Assembly (NCBI RefSeq): GCF_019703305.1
Contig: NZ_AP024814.1
Span: 62,001 to 126,000 of the forward strand
Direction: 5' to 3'
From: Helicobacter sp. NHP19-003
GTDB lineage: Bacteria; Campylobacterota; Campylobacteria; Campylobacterales; Helicobacteraceae
DNA length: 64,000 nt
Below the pieces are notes generated by a model that was not told the DNA's origin, made no database searches, and was given only the letters and a program-made list of their open reading frames with translations. Position 1 is the stretch's first letter; every line of letters starts with the position of its first letter. Positions 27,475 through 38,308 of this stretch are shown one piece after another. The translations under genes and the position numbers were made by a program.

Positions 27475-28527
27475 CTAAAGGGTGGGGAGCACTTGCAGGC
27501 AAAAGTCGCCAAAACCGTGGGCTTGCCAAGCGTGCTTGCCACAAGTGCCCTTTAAGGCGGTGTTGATGGTAACAATCCACACTCCAATATTTGTTGCCAC
27601 ACCTTTTAAGAGTAGAGGCAAAGTGTGGTTGAGTTGCTCTAGGGTGGGAAAAGGGCTGGGGATGCATAAATGTCTGTGATCGACCAAAAAGGCGTTAAAG
27701 TGGCAAGAGATTTTAGACATGCCAAAGTTGTGGATCAATTCCAAAGCGAGCATGTTTTCAAACACGGGGGGCAGGGGGTGGGTGTGGCTAAAGGCGTAAG
27801 GCAAAGAGAAGGCGTAAAAGTAGAGTTTAGGGCGGTTGGGGCTTGGCAGACTCAAAAGGGTTTGGCTCTCTTGCAAAAAGGCAATGAAGGCGTAAAGGCT
27901 GTCTTTGGAAATTTTGAGGGTTTTTTTAAGCTGGGTGTAGAGGTGGTGGGTGCTAAGACTTCTGGTTTGATAGGGCAGCAGGGCTTTAAAAAGCGGGGCT
28001 TTGTCTTTAAAGGTGAGGGCGTAGAGGGCTTGTTTTTTAAGCGCGATCTCACTTGCGGGGCAAAAGAGCAGTTCGGGTAAATTGCCTTCTTTTAAAAAGC
28101 GGGCTAAGAGCGTGCTGGGCTCTTTTTTATGAAAGCGGATAAACTCGGCAAAACTCAAGGGCAAAATGGGTTGGGTCTTAAAACCTTTAGGGGCGTTTTT
28201 AGGCGTGCTTTGGGTGATGAAGGTGGGCAGATTTAAAAGGGGGAAGTCTTTTGGAGGGTGCTTTAAAATGAGTAAATCCACGCTTTTATCTTGGCAAAAT
28301 GCCGGCAGGACTTTAAAGAGTTCGGCTAAATGCAAGCGTTCATCGGTGCAATCCACGAACACCGGGCGTTTGTAAGCAGCGGCGTTTAAAATGGCGATAG
28401 AGCTTTTGCCCGCCTTTGCGCCCCCATATAAAAGCGTGGAGGGGGTGGCCTGCATGTTCCTTGGTTTTAAATTTTTGCTCTGTGTTAAAGAGTTTTCTAA
28501 AATGTTGTTCAACAGCCCCAAATCCAT
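27475..28527 (-). CDS. P-loop ATPase of unknown role, next to ribosomal operon
   Basis: The 350-residue protein has a Walker A motif G-G-A-K-A-G-K-S-S near residue 35 and a hydrophobic acidic strand V-D-L-L-I-L near residue 82. The L-P-L-S-F-A-E-F-I segment near residue 122 resembles AAA-14/DUF4143-type ATPases. An ATP-binding protein in the same position, divergent from rpsJ, is known in H. pylori. Function is unknown. Confidence 0.75.
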   Translation of the reverse strand: MDLGLLNNILENSLTQSKNLKPRNMQATPSTLLYGGAKAGKSSIAILNAAAYKRPVFVDCTDERLHLAELFKVLPAFCQDKSVDLLILKHPPKDFPLLNLPTFITQSTPKNAPKGFKTQPILPLSFAEFIRFHKKEPSTLLARFLKEGNLPELLFCPASEIALKKQALYALTFKDKAPLFKALLPYQTRSLSTHHLYTQLKKTLKISKDSLYAFIAFLQESQTLLSLPSPNRPKLYFYAFSLPYAFSHTHPLPPVFENMLALELIHNFGMSKISCHFNAFLVDHRHLCIPSPFPTLEQLNHTLPLLLKGVATNIGVWIVTINTALKGTCGKHAWQAHGFGDFCLQVLPTL

Positions 28528-28544
28528 AGTGGTATTTTAGGCAA

Positions 28545-28565
28545 TTTATCCTTATAAAAAGGATA
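28545..28565. repeat. Inverted repeat between the ATPase gene and rpsJ
   Basis: TTATCCTT and AAGGATAA are separated by a short AT spacer, in the divergent promoter region and upstream of the rpsJ promoter. It could be an operator or chance; no T-run follows it on either strand. Confidence 0.35.
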
Positions 28566-28605
28566 AAATTAAAAGTGCAGGTTGCGCTAAATGGGGGGTT
28601 TAGCC

Positions 28606-28634
28606 TTGACTTGGGGTATTTTTTAGCCTATAAT
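28606..28634 (+). promoter_or_regulatory. Sigma-70 promoter of the ribosomal protein operon
   Basis: TTGACT (28606-28611) and TATAAT (28629-28634) are separated by exactly 17 bases and lie 30 bases before the rpsJ ATG. This is the best vegetative promoter in the window, fitting an operon that must be strongly expressed. Confidence 0.85.
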
Positions 28635-28663
28635 CGGGGCTTTTAAATTTGCTAAGGATTTTA

Positions 28664-28978
28664 ATGGAAAAAATACGACTCAAGCTCAAAGCCTACGACC
28701 ATAGGGTTTTGGATCGTTCGGTGGTGGCGATTGTGGAAGCGGTGAAACGCTCTGGCTCAGAGATCAGGGGACCAATCCCTCTACCCACACACAACAGGCG
28801 TTACACCGTGTTGCGCTCTCCGCACATCAACAAAGACTCGAGAGAGCAATTTGAAATCCGTGTACACAGCCGCCTCATTGACATCATGGCCGCCACCCCA
28901 GAAACCGTGGATAGCCTCATGAAACTTGATTTAGCCCCCGAAGTGGATGTAGAAGTGACTTCAATGGAGTCGAAATAA
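28664..28978 (+). CDS. rpsJ: 30S ribosomal protein S10
   Basis: Start at ATG 28664 follows AAGGA; an upstream in-frame TTG is less likely. The 104-residue protein begins [14 protein letters not shown] and contains R-G-P-I-P-L-P-T, the typical S10 loop. S10 binds the 30S head and also joins NusB in antitermination. First gene of the 29-gene operon. Confidence 0.97.
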   Translation: MEKIRLKLKAYDHRVLDRSVVAIVEAVKRSGSEIRGPIPLPTHNRRYTVLRSPHINKDSREQFEIRVHSRLIDIMAATPETVDSLMKLDLAPEVDVEVTSMESK

Positions 28979-29008
28979 CGCTTCAAACGCAATTTTATGG
29001 GAGAGTAA

Positions 29009-29593
29009 ATGGAATACTTAGTACGAAAAGTTGGGATGAGCCGTGTTGTGGGTGCAAACAGCACGCCCGTAACCTTGCTAAAAATTTTAGACAGCAAGGT
29101 GTGCGAGGTCAAGGAGGGTGGGCAGCTTCTAGTCGCCTACCCCTTGCATAAAACCAAGAACAAAGCCATCGCAGGGCAACAAAAAAAGTACAACTTGAGC
29201 GCAGAGTTTAACCACTTTGCGACTTTGCAAGGACAAGCGCAAGAGTTGGGCGATTTGAGTTTAGAACCCCTAGAAAACGCCGCCCGCATCAAAGCCACCT
29301 TTTACACCAAAGGGCGGGGCTTTAGCGGAGCGATGAAACGGTGGAACTTTCAAGGTGGGCCAGCAGCGCACGGCAGCCGCTTCCACCGCCGCTTAGGCTC
29401 TATCGGTAACAGAGAGTGGCCCGGACGCGTGCAAAAGGGCAAGAAAATGGCAGGGCATTATGGCAATGAAAAAGTTACATGCCACAACGAAGTCCTGTCT
29501 TTCAACAAAGAGAGCAAAATTTTGGTGTTGAAAGGGTCTGTGGCCGGCTATAGCGGAGCTTATGGCAGGATCAGCATCCAGAAAGGGAAGTAA
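29009..29593 (+). CDS. rplC: 50S ribosomal protein L3
   Basis: The 194-residue protein has the family core near residues 95-130 with the [12 protein letters not shown] segment and G-H-Y-G-N-E. L3 nucleates 50S assembly near the peptidyl transferase centre. The 30-base spacer after rpsJ contains a GGGAG ribosome site. Confidence 0.97.
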   Translation: MEYLVRKVGMSRVVGANSTPVTLLKILDSKVCEVKEGGQLLVAYPLHKTKNKAIAGQQKKYNLSAEFNHFATLQGQAQELGDLSLEPLENAARIKATFYTKGRGFSGAMKRWNFQGGPAAHGSRFHRRLGSIGNREWPGRVQKGKKMAGHYGNEKVTCHNEVLSFNKESKILVLKGSVAGYSGAYGRISIQKGK

Positions 29594-30213
29594 TGAAAGC
29601 AAGAGTCTTAGACCAGCAGTGTCAAGAAGTCGGGCAATTAGATTTGCCTGAACGCTTCAAGGACATTAAAGAACACAATCTTTATTTATACATCAAGCAC
29701 TACCGCGCTCTAGCCCGGGCCAACACCGCCAAGAGCAAAAACCGCGGCGAGGTGAGCGGGGGCGGGCGCAAGCCTTGGAGTCAAAAAGGTGGCGGACGCG
29801 CCCGCGCGGGGAGCATCACTTCTCCCGTGTTTGTGGGTGGGGGTGTGAGCCACGGGGCGACTAACGAGCGCAATTACAATTTAAAAATCAACAAGAAGCA
29901 AAAAAGGCTCGCTTTAGAATACGCCCTAGCCCAAAAAGCCCTACACAATAATTTAGTGGTGGTGGATCAAATCGACATTGCCAGCAAGAAAACCAAAGAT
30001 GCGTCAGCCTTTGTTAAAAACCTAGGCTTTAGAGATGTCCTTCTCATCACAAGGGCGTTGGATGAGGGCAATTACCTAGCCTTTAGAAACCTTAAAAATT
30101 GCTATTTGCTAGAAACGAGTGAAGTGAACGCCTATTGGATCGCTGCTTTTGGAGCAGTGGTGGTGGAGAAAGCCGCCTTTGAGGCGCTCATCAAAGCACA
30201 TGAAGGAGAATGA
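29593..30213 (+). CDS. rplD: 50S ribosomal protein L4
   Basis: The 206-residue protein has the conserved loop [16 protein letters not shown] that lines the peptide exit tunnel. The ATG shares a base with the rplC stop (TAATG). In E. coli L4 regulates the S10 operon; no such leader structure was recognised here. Confidence 0.97.
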   Translation: MKARVLDQQCQEVGQLDLPERFKDIKEHNLYLYIKHYRALARANTAKSKNRGEVSGGGRKPWSQKGGGRARAGSITSPVFVGGGVSHGATNERNYNLKINKKQKRLALEYALAQKALHNNLVVVDQIDIASKKTKDASAFVKNLGFRDVLLITRALDEGNYLAFRNLKNCYLLETSEVNAYWIAAFGAVVVEKAAFEALIKAHEGE

Positions 30214-30215
30214 GA

Positions 30216-30497
30216 ATGGCAGACATCACAGACATTAAATCCATTCTTTACACCGAAAAATCCCTGTCCATGCAGGAAAATGGGGTGATTGTGGTACAAA
30301 CCACAATGGGTGTCAGCAAAAACCAGCTCAAGGCGATCTTTAAAGATTACTTTGGCTTCGTGCCCTTAAAAATCAACTCACTCAGGCAAGAGGGCAAGGT
30401 GAAACGCTTTAAGGGCAGAATGGGGCAACGCAATGGCTATAAAAAGTTCTATGTCAAAATCCCCAAAGACGCAAACATCACCGCTTTGAGCGCATAA
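30216..30497 (+). CDS. rplW: 50S ribosomal protein L23
   Basis: The 93-residue protein begins M-A-D-I-T-D-I-K. I prefer ATG 30216 (AGGAG eight bases upstream) over the overlapping ATG at 30210, which sits too close to the same site. L23 lies at the tunnel exit and docks trigger factor and SRP. Confidence 0.93.
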   Translation: MADITDIKSILYTEKSLSMQENGVIVVQTTMGVSKNQLKAIFKDYFGFVPLKINSLRQEGKVKRFKGRMGQRNGYKKFYVKIPKDANITALSA

Positions 30498-30506
30498 GGA
30501 CAGAAT

Positions 30507-31337
30507 ATGGCGATTAAAACCTACAAACCCTACACCCCCAGCCGCCGCTTCATGAGCAACTTAAGCTCGAGCGACATCACCGCAAAAGCGAGTGTAAAAA
30601 AACTCTTAGTCAAACTCCCCGCCCATGCTGGGCGCAACAACCAAGGGCGCATCACCAGCCGCCACAAAGAGGCGGGGGCAAAAAAGCTTTATCGAATCAT
30701 TGACTTCAAACGCAATAAATTCGGCGTTGAGGGCAAGGTTGCTGCGATTGAATACGACCCTTACCGCAACTCACGGATTGCGCTCATCACTTACCCCGAT
30801 GGCGACAAACGCTACATTTTACAGCCCAGCGGGTTGAAGGTGGGCGACATTGTGATTGCAGCTGAGGGCGGGTTAGACATTAAGCCCGGCTTTGCCATGA
30901 AGTTAAGGAGCATCCCCATCGGTACCATCGTGCATAACATTGAAATGCACCCCGGGGCAGGCGGACAACTCGCCAGAAGTGCGGGCATGAGTGCGCAGAT
31001 CATGGGGCGGGAGGACAAATACACCATCTTACGCATGCCCAGTGGCGAAATGCGTTACATTTTAAGCGAATGCATGGCGAGCATCGGCGTGGTGGGCAAT
31101 GAAGACTTCATCAACACCAACATTGGTAAGGCGGGACGCAACCGCTACAGAGGCATCCGTCCACAAACCAGGGGCTCTGCCATGAACCCCGTAGACCACC
31201 CACACGGCGGGGGTGAGGGTAAAACCGGCTCGAGCGGACACCCTGTATCGCCTTGGGGCATCCCGGCTAAGGGCTACAAAACTAGACGCAAAAAAGCAAG
31301 CGATCGCTTGATCATTTCACGCAAGAAAGGCAAATAA
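30507..31337 (+). CDS. rplB: 50S ribosomal protein L2
   Basis: The 276-residue protein has the C-terminal signature [12 protein letters not shown], including the conserved histidine near the peptidyl transferase centre. Needed for subunit association. Its stop overlaps the rpsS ATG. Confidence 0.97.
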   Translation: MAIKTYKPYTPSRRFMSNLSSSDITAKASVKKLLVKLPAHAGRNNQGRITSRHKEAGAKKLYRIIDFKRNKFGVEGKVAAIEYDPYRNSRIALITYPDGDKRYILQPSGLKVGDIVIAAEGGLDIKPGFAMKLRSIPIGTIVHNIEMHPGAGGQLARSAGMSAQIMGREDKYTILRMPSGEMRYILSECMASIGVVGNEDFINTNIGKAGRNRYRGIRPQTRGSAMNPVDHPHGGGEGKTGSSGHPVSPWGIPAKGYKTRRKKASDRLIISRKKGK

Positions 31338-31618
31338 TGGGGCGTTCAATTAGAAAAGGTCCTTTTGTGGATAAGCATCTCATGGACAAGACTCTCAAAC
31401 ACAAAGCCAAAAAAGACAATAGACCTATCAAAACATGGTCTCGAAGAAGCACCATTTTGCCCGAGATGATCGGGCTCACCTACAATGTGCACAACGGGCG
31501 CATTTTCATCCCCGTTTATATCACAGAAAACCATGTGGGCTATAAACTCGGTGAGTTTGCCCCCACAAGGACTTTTAAGGGGCATAAGGGCACCGTGCAA
31601 AAAAAGATAGGTAAATAA
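31337..31618 (+). CDS. rpsS: 30S ribosomal protein S19
   Basis: The 93-residue protein starts [12 protein letters not shown] and ends in [12 protein letters not shown], the usual S19 pattern. It contacts S13 in the 30S head. Confidence 0.97.
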   Translation: MGRSIRKGPFVDKHLMDKTLKHKAKKDNRPIKTWSRRSTILPEMIGLTYNVHNGRIFIPVYITENHVGYKLGEFAPTRTFKGHKGTVQKKIGK

Positions 31619-31648
31619 CATGGCAAGACAACACACAAAGGATGGCAA

Positions 31649-31975
31649 ATGAGTAGGGCAACCCTAAGATACACCAGACTATCCCCCACAAAGGCAAGAC
31701 TGCTTGCTAGACAAGTGCAAGGGATGAACGCCGAAGTGGCGATTGCACGGCTAGAGTTCACCCCCAACAAGGCCGCACGCATGCTCTCAAGGGTGATCAG
31801 TGCGGCGGTTTATAATGGCGGACACGACTCTAAAGAAGTGGAGGTTTTGAGTTGCCGTGTGGATGCGGGTCCTGTGTTAAGACGGCACATGCCAAGAGCT
31901 AGGGGGCGCGCCACTTCCATTAGAAAGCCCACCGCACACATTTTAGTCGAAGTGGGTAAGGGAGGGCAAAACTAA
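31649..31975 (+). CDS. rplV: 50S ribosomal protein L22
   Basis: The 108-residue protein has the beta-hairpin segment with R-A-R-G-R-A that reaches into the exit tunnel, where macrolide-resistance mutations occur in other bacteria. It is shorter at the C-terminus than the H. pylori protein as I remember it. A ten-codon open frame (31620-31652) overlaps the start and may only reflect the spacer. Confidence 0.95.
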   Translation: MSRATLRYTRLSPTKARLLARQVQGMNAEVAIARLEFTPNKAARMLSRVISAAVYNGGHDSKEVEVLSCRVDAGPVLRRHMPRARGRATSIRKPTAHILVEVGKGGQN

Positions 31976-32680
31976 ATGGGACAAAAGGTCAATCCTATCG
32001 GCTTGAGACTAGGCATTAACCGCAACTGGACTTCCCGTTGGTTTCCTAGCAGCAATGTGGCGGTGGCCAACATTGAAGAAGACTACCGCATCCGCAAATT
32101 CCTTAAAAAAGAGCTTTACTACGCCGGCGTGAGCGAGATTTTGATTGAGCGCGCCGCTAAGAAGCTGCGCATCACTGTGGTGGCTGCCCGTCCCGGTCTC
32201 ATCATTGGCAAAAAGGGCGTGGATATTGAAAAAATCAAAACTTCTTTGAAAAATTTGATTAAAAAAGAAATTGCGGTCAATATCAAAGAGGTCAAACGCC
32301 CCCAAGCGGATGCACAGCTTTGTGCCGAGAATGTGGCGACACAATTAGAAAAACGGGTCGCCTTTAGACGCGCCATGAAAAAAGTCATGCAAACCGCCAT
32401 GAAATCTGGGGCACGGGGGATTAAAGTTCGGGTGTCTGGGCGTTTAGCCGGGGCAGAGATCGCGCGCACCGAGTGGTATATGGAGGGACGCGTCCCCCTA
32501 CACACTCTAAGGGCTAAGATTGACTACGGCTTTGCCGAAGCCTTCACCGTGTATGGCAACATAGGCGTGAAAGTGTGGATCTTTAAAGGCGAAGTTTTAC
32601 ACAAGGGCATCCAAGCCGAAAAACGCGAAGAAAACGAAGAACGCGCTCCTAGAGCGCGCACTAGAAGAGGGAGAGAATAG
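31976..32680 (+). CDS. rpsC: 30S ribosomal protein S3
   Basis: The 234-residue protein has a KH domain with [14 protein letters not shown] near residue 70 and the C-terminal [14 protein letters not shown]3 forms part of the mRNA entry channel. It starts directly after the rplV stop. Confidence 0.97.
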   Translation: MGQKVNPIGLRLGINRNWTSRWFPSSNVAVANIEEDYRIRKFLKKELYYAGVSEILIERAAKKLRITVVAARPGLIIGKKGVDIEKIKTSLKNLIKKEIAVNIKEVKRPQADAQLCAENVATQLEKRVAFRRAMKKVMQTAMKSGARGIKVRVSGRLAGAEIARTEWYMEGRVPLHTLRAKIDYGFAEAFTVYGNIGVKVWIFKGEVLHKGIQAEKREENEERAPRARTRRGRE

Positions 32681-32682
32681 CC

Positions 32683-33108
32683 ATGTTGATGCCTAAAAAG
32701 ACCAAATACCGCAAACAAATGAAAGGGCGCAACCGGGGCAAGTCCTATAGGGGCGCGAGCCTTGCCTTTGGCGACATTGGCATTAAAGCCATTGAACATG
32801 GGCGCATCGACTCGCGCCAAATTGAAGCCGCACGGGTGGCGATGACCCGCCACACCAAAAGGGCGGGCAAGGTGTGGATTCGCGTCTTCCCCGATAAACC
32901 CCTCACCGCTAAACCCCTTGAAACGAGGATGGGTAAGGGTAAAGGTTCTGTGGAAAAATGGGTGATGAACATTAAGCCCGGGCGCATTGTCTATGAAATG
33001 CTAGGCATTGAAGAGGGCTTGGCTAGAGAGGCTTTGACCTTAGCGCAAAGGAAGTTGCCTTTCAAAACAAAGATCGTTACTAGAGAGAGTGAAAATGAAG
33101 TTTACTGA
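32683..33108 (+). CDS. rplP: 50S ribosomal protein L16
   Basis: The 141-residue protein starts [11 protein letters not shown] and has the conserved [12 protein letters not shown] and R-M-G-K-G-K-G segments that contact the A and P sites. Its 3' end overlaps rpmC by 14 bases. Confidence 0.97.
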   Translation: MLMPKKTKYRKQMKGRNRGKSYRGASLAFGDIGIKAIEHGRIDSRQIEAARVAMTRHTKRAGKVWIRVFPDKPLTAKPLETRMGKGKGSVEKWVMNIKPGRIVYEMLGIEEGLAREALTLAQRKLPFKTKIVTRESENEVY

Positions 33109-33283
33109 GTTGAAAGACAAGGATACAAAGCAATTACAAGAGTTGCTGAAGTCCAAGAAGTTGGAGCTGTTTGAATTGCGGGTGAAGTTGAAAACCATGC
33201 AACTCAACAAGCCTAGTGAAATCCGTGCGGTGCGTAAAGACATTGCCCGCATTTCTACGGCTCTAAACGCCCCTAAGGCTTAA
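33095..33283 (+). CDS. rpmC: 50S ribosomal protein L29
   Basis: The 62-residue helical protein starts [12 protein letters not shown] 33095 is preferred over an upstream in-frame GTG because L29 proteins normally begin at this point. It borders the tunnel exit beside L23. Confidence 0.94.
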   Translation: MKFTELKDKDTKQLQELLKSKKLELFELRVKLKTMQLNKPSEIRAVRKDIARISTALNAPKA

Positions 33284-33284
33284 T

Positions 33285-33545
33285 ATGGAACAGAAGCAAG
33301 CCCATAAGCGCACCATTCAGGGTAAGGTGGTGCGCCGGATCGATGCGCGGAGTGTGGTGATTTTAGTGGAGCGCAAGGTCGTACACCAAAAATACCATAA
33401 GATCGTGAAGCGTTTTAAGAAATACACCATTGACGATTGCCAAAACAAGGCCGAAGTGGGGGATTTTGTGAGCGCGATTGAGTGTAAACCGGTGTCTAAA
33501 ACCAAAACCTTTGCGCTCAAAGAAATTATGCTTAAGGGAGTGTAA
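33285..33545 (+). CDS. rpsQ: 30S ribosomal protein S17
   Basis: The 86-residue OB-fold protein has the motif [11 protein letters not shown] and [15 protein letters not shown], typical for S17. It is an early 16S rRNA binder. Confidence 0.97.
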   Translation: MEQKQAHKRTIQGKVVRRIDARSVVILVERKVVHQKYHKIVKRFKKYTIDDCQNKAEVGDFVSAIECKPVSKTKTFALKEIMLKGV

Positions 33546-33914
33546 ATGATCCAAAGTTTCACTAGGTTAGTGGTGGCAGACAACAGCGGGGGTAAGGAGA
33601 TCATGTGTATCAAGGTCTTGGGGGGTAGCCATAGGCGCTATGCCAGCGTGGGCGATGTGATCGTGGCTTCTGTGAAAAAGGCAATCCCCAATGGCAAGGT
33701 GAAAAAAGGGCAAGTGGTGAAAGCCGTGATTGTCCGCACCAAAAAAGAGGTGCAACGCCCCAATGGCTCTTTGATTCGCTTTGACGACAATGCGGCGGTG
33801 ATCTTAGATGCTAAGAAAGACCCCATCGGGACCCGCATTTTTGGCCCTGTGAGCCGTGAGGTGCGTTACGCAAACTTCATGAAAATCATTTCTTTGGCTC
33901 CGGAGGTGCTTTAA
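33546..33914 (+). CDS. rplN: 50S ribosomal protein L14
   Basis: The 122-residue protein starts [15 protein letters not shown] and ends A-P-E-V-L, as in all bacterial L14. It forms a bridge to the 30S subunit. Its stop overlaps the rplX ATG (TAATG). Confidence 0.97.
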   Translation: MIQSFTRLVVADNSGGKEIMCIKVLGGSHRRYASVGDVIVASVKKAIPNGKVKKGQVVKAVIVRTKKEVQRPNGSLIRFDDNAAVILDAKKDPIGTRIFGPVSREVRYANFMKIISLAPEVL

Positions 33915-34135
33915 TGCGGATCAAAAAAGGCGACTTGGTGAAGGTCATTGCCGGGGACGATAAGGGCAAAGTGGGCAAGGTTTTGGCGGTGTTTCCTAAA
34001 AAATCGATGGTGGTTGTAGAGGGGTGCAAAATTGTGAAAAAAAGCATGAAGCCTACGGACGACAACCCCAAAGGCGGGCATCTCTCTAAAGAAATGCCCA
34101 TGCATATTTCTAATGTGAAAAAAGAAGAGGAGTAG
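33914..34135 (+). CDS. rplX: 50S ribosomal protein L24
   Basis: The 73-residue protein has the KOW motif [18 protein letters not shown]. It is an assembly initiator near the exit tunnel. This is the short epsilonproteobacterial form. Confidence 0.96.
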   Translation: MRIKKGDLVKVIAGDDKGKVGKVLAVFPKKSMVVVEGCKIVKKSMKPTDDNPKGGHLSKEMPMHISNVKKEEE

Positions 34136-34139
34136 GCGC

Positions 34140-34685
34140 ATGTATGGCTTGAAGAGCTTCTATGAAAAAGAAGTGAAGGGTAAATTAGCCGAAGAGCTCA
34201 ACATTAAAAACCCCATGTTGCTCCCCAAAATTGAAAAAATCGTTTTGAGTGTAGGGGCGGGGGCTTATGCCAAAGACATGAAAATCATGCAAAACATCGC
34301 CCAAACCCTTTCTTTGATCGCCGGGCAAAAAGCGGTCATCACGATGGCGAAAAAATCCGTGGCCGGGTTTAAAATCCGTGAGCGCATGGCAGTGGGGGTG
34401 AAAGTGACTTTACGTAATAAAATCATGTACAACTTCCTAGAAAAGTTGATCGTGATCGCTCTGCCTAGGGTAAAGGACTTTAGGGGTGTGTCAAAAAGTG
34501 GTTTTGATGGGCGGGGCAATTATGGTTTTGGCTTAAGCGAACAGCTCATCTTCCCCGAAGTGGTCTATGACGACATCATGGTTACACACGGGCTCAACAT
34601 CGCCATCATCACTTCTACAAACAGCGACAAGGAGGCATTTAAGTTGTTAGAATTACTTGGAATACCATTTGCGAAAGGACGCTAA
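34140..34685 (+). CDS. rplE: 50S ribosomal protein L5
   Basis: The 181-residue protein has the [13 protein letters not shown] segment and F-P-E-V-V-Y-D-D-I near the end. L5 binds 5S rRNA and contacts the P-site tRNA. Confidence 0.97.
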   Translation: MYGLKSFYEKEVKGKLAEELNIKNPMLLPKIEKIVLSVGAGAYAKDMKIMQNIAQTLSLIAGQKAVITMAKKSVAGFKIRERMAVGVKVTLRNKIMYNFLEKLIVIALPRVKDFRGVSKSGFDGRGNYGFGLSEQLIFPEVVYDDIMVTHGLNIAIITSTNSDKEAFKLLELLGIPFAKGR

Positions 34686-34870
34686 TGGCTAAAAAATCAA
34701 TCATAGCAAAGACCCACCGCAAGCCTAAGTTTAAAGTGCGTGGCTACACCCGTTGCAACATCTGCGGGCGCTCCCACTCTGTGTATCGTGATTTTGGCTT
34801 GTGCCGGGTGTGTTTGCGCAAAATGGGCAATGAGGGCTTGATCCCCGGCCTTAGAAAAGCTAGTTGGTAA
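34685..34870 (+). CDS. rpsN: 30S ribosomal protein S14, zinc-binding type
   Basis: The 61-residue protein is the short C+ form with four zinc cysteines in C-N-I-C-G-R and C-R-V-C-L-R. Its ATG overlaps the rplE stop. Confidence 0.97.
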   Translation: MAKKSIIAKTHRKPKFKVRGYTRCNICGRSHSVYRDFGLCRVCLRKMGNEGLIPGLRKASW

Positions 34871-34879
34871 GGGGGTTAC

Positions 34880-35275
34880 ATGGTTAATGATATTGTAGCA
34901 GATTCTCTAACACGCATCCGCAATGCGAGCATGCGCCGTTTGGAAGTTACAGAGCTTTATTACGCCAAAATCGTGGTGTCCATCCTAGGAATCTTTAAAA
35001 ACAGGGGTTTCATCACAAATTATAATGTGATCGAAAAAGCGGGCAAGCCTTTTATCTCTGTAGAACTTGCCTATGACGAAAAGGGCAAGGCAGTCATCAA
35101 TGAGATCAAACGCCTAAGCAAGCCCGGGCGCAGGGTGTATCGCCAATCTAAAGAGTTGAAACGCTTTAAGAACGGCTATGGCGTGGTGGTGGTGAGCACC
35201 AGCAAAGGGGTCATCACCAATGAGGAAGCCTACAAGCAAAATGTGGGCGGTGAAGTGCTTTGCAGCATTTGGTAG
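34880..35275 (+). CDS. rpsH: 30S ribosomal protein S8
   Basis: The 131-residue protein has the C-terminal signature [18 protein letters not shown]8 organises the 16S central domain. Confidence 0.97.
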   Translation: MVNDIVADSLTRIRNASMRRLEVTELYYAKIVVSILGIFKNRGFITNYNVIEKAGKPFISVELAYDEKGKAVINEIKRLSKPGRRVYRQSKELKRFKNGYGVVVVSTSKGVITNEEAYKQNVGGEVLCSIW

Positions 35276-35284
35276 GGAGAGTGC

Positions 35285-35821
35285 ATGTCAAGAATCGGTA
35301 AAAAAATCATCAATATCCCTAGTGGGGTGCAAGTGAGTGTTGAGCACACAAAACTTGTGTTTAAAAACCAAAAAATCACCCAAGAGCTCGAAACGCACGG
35401 ACGGGTGAAAATCCTTTTAGAGGGCAATACTCTCCGTTTTGAGCCTGTGGGTGAAAACGCCCAAGACAAAGCCTTTTGGGGGACTTATGGGGCTTTGGCG
35501 AGCAACATTGTAACCGGGCTAGACAAGGGCTTTAGCAAGGTGCTCGAAGTCAATGGCGTGGGCTATAAGGTGGCACTAGGGCATAAGGTTTTAGAGCTCA
35601 GTCTAGGCTTTAGCCACCCGGTCAAATACCCCATCCCCGATGGCGTGGATATGGTGGTGGATAAAAACACCATCACCATCAAGGGGAGCAATAAACAGCA
35701 AATCGGGCAGATTGCCGCCGACATTCGGGCTTTCCGCCCCCCTGAGCCTTACAAAGGCAAGGGCATTAAATACAAAGACGAAGTGATCATCCGCAAAGCC
35801 GGTAAGACCGCTAAGAAATAG
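35285..35821 (+). CDS. rplF: 50S ribosomal protein L6
   Basis: The 178-residue protein starts M-S-R-I-G-K-K and has the C-terminal [11 protein letters not shown] signature. It lies at the base of the L7/L12 stalk. Confidence 0.97.
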   Translation: MSRIGKKIINIPSGVQVSVEHTKLVFKNQKITQELETHGRVKILLEGNTLRFEPVGENAQDKAFWGTYGALASNIVTGLDKGFSKVLEVNGVGYKVALGHKVLELSLGFSHPVKYPIPDGVDMVVDKNTITIKGSNKQQIGQIAADIRAFRPPEPYKGKGIKYKDEVIIRKAGKTAKK

Positions 35822-35829
35822 GGGATAGC

Positions 35830-36186
35830 ATGACTAAAAATGTGTTAGAAAAGAAAAAAGCCCAACGGGCTAAACGCAAAATGCGGGTACGCTCCAAGGT
35901 GTTTGGCACAGAGCAACGCCCCCGTGTGAGCGTCTTTAAATCCAATAAACACCTTTACGCCCAAGCCATAGACGACAACAACCACGCGACTTTAGCCCAT
36001 GTCGATGGCAAAAAGCTGGGTTTGGGTAAAAACATGGAAGATAGCAAAAAAATCGCCACAGAGTTTGCCAAGAGTTTGCAGGCTAAAGGCATCACGCAAG
36101 TTGTGTTTGACCGCAATGGGTATTTATACCACGGCGTGGTGGCGGCGTTTGCTGAAACTTTGCGTGAAAACAACATCGCCCTTTAA
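35830..36186 (+). CDS. rplR: 50S ribosomal protein L18
   Basis: The 118-residue protein has [12 protein letters not shown] and [11 protein letters not shown], the 5S rRNA-binding signature. Confidence 0.97.
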   Translation: MTKNVLEKKKAQRAKRKMRVRSKVFGTEQRPRVSVFKSNKHLYAQAIDDNNHATLAHVDGKKLGLGKNMEDSKKIATEFAKSLQAKGITQVVFDRNGYLYHGVVAAFAETLRENNIAL

Positions 36187-36194
36187 GGATAGAC

Positions 36195-36635
36195 ATGGAA
36201 ATCAATAGAGAAGAATTTCAAGAAGTCGTGGTGAATATCGGGCGGGTAACCAAAGTTGTCAAAGGCGGCCGCCGTTTCCGCTTCAACGCCCTTGTAGTGG
36301 TCGGCAATAAAAACGGGCTTGTGGGCTTTGGGCTTGGCAAGGCTAGAGAAGTGCCCGATGCGATCAAAAAAGCCGTGGATGACGCTTTTAAAAACATCAT
36401 TGAAGTGAAAATCAAGGGCACAACCATCGCCCATGACATCGAGCAAAAATACAACGCGAGCAAAATCCTTTTAAAACCCGCAAGCGAAGGTACGGGCATC
36501 ATCGCCGGTGGTTCGACCCGCCCTATGATCGAGCTTGCGGGCATTAAAGACATTTTGACGAAGTCTTTAGGGTCTAACAACCCTTACAATGTGGTCCGGG
36601 CGACTTTTGACGCTTTGGCAAGAATCAAGGGTTAA
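36195..36635 (+). CDS. rpsE: 30S ribosomal protein S5
   Basis: The 146-residue protein has the double-stranded RNA-binding motif [14 protein letters not shown] and the C-terminal P-Y-N-V-V-R-A-T. S5 supports decoding accuracy. The gene for L30 (rpmD), which follows rpsE in many bacteria, is absent. Confidence 0.97.
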   Translation: MEINREEFQEVVVNIGRVTKVVKGGRRFRFNALVVVGNKNGLVGFGLGKAREVPDAIKKAVDDAFKNIIEVKIKGTTIAHDIEQKYNASKILLKPASEGTGIIAGGSTRPMIELAGIKDILTKSLGSNNPYNVVRATFDALARIKG

Positions 36636-36644
36636 GGAGTTTTC

Positions 36645-37049
36645 ATGGCATTAGAAAATTTACGCCCCGCTAAAGGGAGTGTGAAAAACATTAAACGGGT
36701 CGGCAGGGGTCAGGGCTCTGGCATGGGCAAGACTTCCACCCGTGGGGGCAAGGGGCAAACCGCCCGCACCGGTTACAAACAAAAACGGGGCTTTGAGGGC
36801 GGACAGCAACCCTTGCAACGCCGCTTGCCCAAAGTGGGCTTTAAAAGCCGCACAAAGGGGCTCACCTATAGCATCAATGTTGCCAAACACCCCGAGATTT
36901 TAAAACTAGAAACCTTGAGTTTGGAGCTGATTAAACAAGTCCATCCCTTCCCTAGCTACATTGAAAAAGTGAAGTTGATCGGCGCGGGGGCGAAGGACTT
37001 AGCCTCTAAAATCCAAGACGAGAGAATCGCCACTAGCGGACAAAAATAA
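36645..37049 (+). CDS. rplO: 50S ribosomal protein L15
   Basis: The 134-residue protein has the glycine/arginine-rich N-terminal arm [13 protein letters not shown]. It is a late assembly protein of the 50S subunit. Its stop overlaps the secY ATG. Confidence 0.96.
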   Translation: MALENLRPAKGSVKNIKRVGRGQGSGMGKTSTRGGKGQTARTGYKQKRGFEGGQQPLQRRLPKVGFKSRTKGLTYSINVAKHPEILKLETLSLELIKQVHPFPSYIEKVKLIGAGAKDLASKIQDERIATSGQK

Positions 37050-38308
37050 TGACAAAAGCCATTGCCACTAAGATTTTCATCACACTAGGCTATCTCTTCC
37101 TTTACAGGGTTTTAGCCTATGTCCCTATCCCGGGAGTGGATTTGGCAGCCATCAAGTCTTTTTTTGACAGCAACTCGAGCAACGCTTTAGGGCTTTTCAA
37201 CATGTTTAGCGGCAACGCCGTGAGCCGCCTTAGCATCATCTCGCTAGGCATCATGCCCTACATCACCTCTTCGATCATCATGGAGCTTTTGAGCGCCACT
37301 TTCCCTAACCTAGCCAAAATGAAAAAAGAGCGCGATGGCATGCAAAAATACATGCAAATCGTGCGTTACGCCACGATCGGGATCACCGTGATCCAAGCCG
37401 TGAGCGTGTCCTTTGGGCTGCGAAGTATCGGGCATGGGCATAATGGGGCGATCATGGTGCCTATGCAAACTTTCTTGCTGATCGCCACTTTCTCTATGCT
37501 CACAGGCACCATGCTTTTAATGTGGATCGGTGAGCAGATCACGCAAAGAGGTGTGGGCAATGGCATTAGCCTCATCATCTTTGCCGGGATTGTTTCAGGC
37601 ATCCCGCACGCCATTGCCGGGACTTTTAATTTAGTCAATACCGGGGTCATCAATGTTTTAGTGCTGATCGGCATTGTGGTGATTGTACTCGCCACAATTT
37701 TTGTGATCATCTATGTGGAGCTCGCCGAACGGCGTATCCCCATCTCTTACGCCCGTAAAGTGGTCATGCAAAACCAAAACAAGCGGATCATGAACTACAT
37801 CCCCATTAAATTAAACTTAAGCGGGGTGATCCCCCCCATTTTTGCCTCCGCTCTCTTGGTCTTCCCCTCCACGATTTTACAAGCCTCTTCTAATAAGATT
37901 TTGCAAGCCATCGCCGACTTCTTAAACCCGCATGGCTACGCTTACAACATCTTAATGTTCTTGCTCATCATCTTCTTTGCCTACTTTTATTCGTCTATTG
38001 TGTTTAACGCCAAAGACATTGCGGACAATTTAAAACGCAATGGGGGTTTTATCGCTGGTTTAAGACCGGGGGAGGGCACGGCGAATTTTTTAAACACCGT
38101 GGCAAGCCGACTCACCTTTTGGGGCTCTTTGTATCTAGCCCTCATTTCTACCCTGCCTTGGATTTTAGTCAAAGCCATGGGTGTACCCTTTTACTTTGGG
38201 GGTACAGCAGTGCTCATCGTGGTGCAAGTGGCAATCGACACCATGAAAAAGATCGAAGCACAGGTCTATATGGGTAAATACAAAACCCTGAGCGCTGTGG
38301 GCTTTTAA
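37049..38308 (+). CDS. secY: Protein translocase subunit SecY
   Basis: This membrane protein of 419 residues has about ten hydrophobic helices. The plug region G-L-F-N-M-F-S-G-N-A near residue 49, G-I-M-P-Y-I-T-S-S-I near residue 71 and the A-E-R-R-I-P-I-S-Y-A-R-K loop, which contacts the ribosome and SecA, are visible. It forms the Sec channel with SecE and SecG. Its stop overlaps the map ATG (TAATG). Confidence 0.97.
   Translation: MTKAIATKIFITLGYLFLYRVLAYVPIPGVDLAAIKSFFDSNSSNALGLFNMFSGNAVSRLSIISLGIMPYITSSIIMELLSATFPNLAKMKKERDGMQKYMQIVRYATIGITVIQAVSVSFGLRSIGHGHNGAIMVPMQTFLLIATFSMLTGTMLLMWIGEQITQRGVGNGISLIIFAGIVSGIPHAIAGTFNLVNTGVINVLVLIGIVVIVLATIFVIIYVELAERRIPISYARKVVMQNQNKRIMNYIPIKLNLSGVIPPIFASALLVFPSTILQASSNKILQAIADFLNPHGYAYNILMFLLIIFFAYFYSSIVFNAKDIADNLKRNGGFIAGLRPGEGTANFLNTVASRLTFWGSLYLALISTLPWILVKAMGVPFYFGGTAVLIVVQVAIDTMKKIEAQVYMGKYKTLSAVGF

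Noticed and set aside
36635-36645. Missing rpmD (L30) as a deletion
   Set aside because: Absence of rpmD between rpsE and rplO is normal in Helicobacter and relatives.
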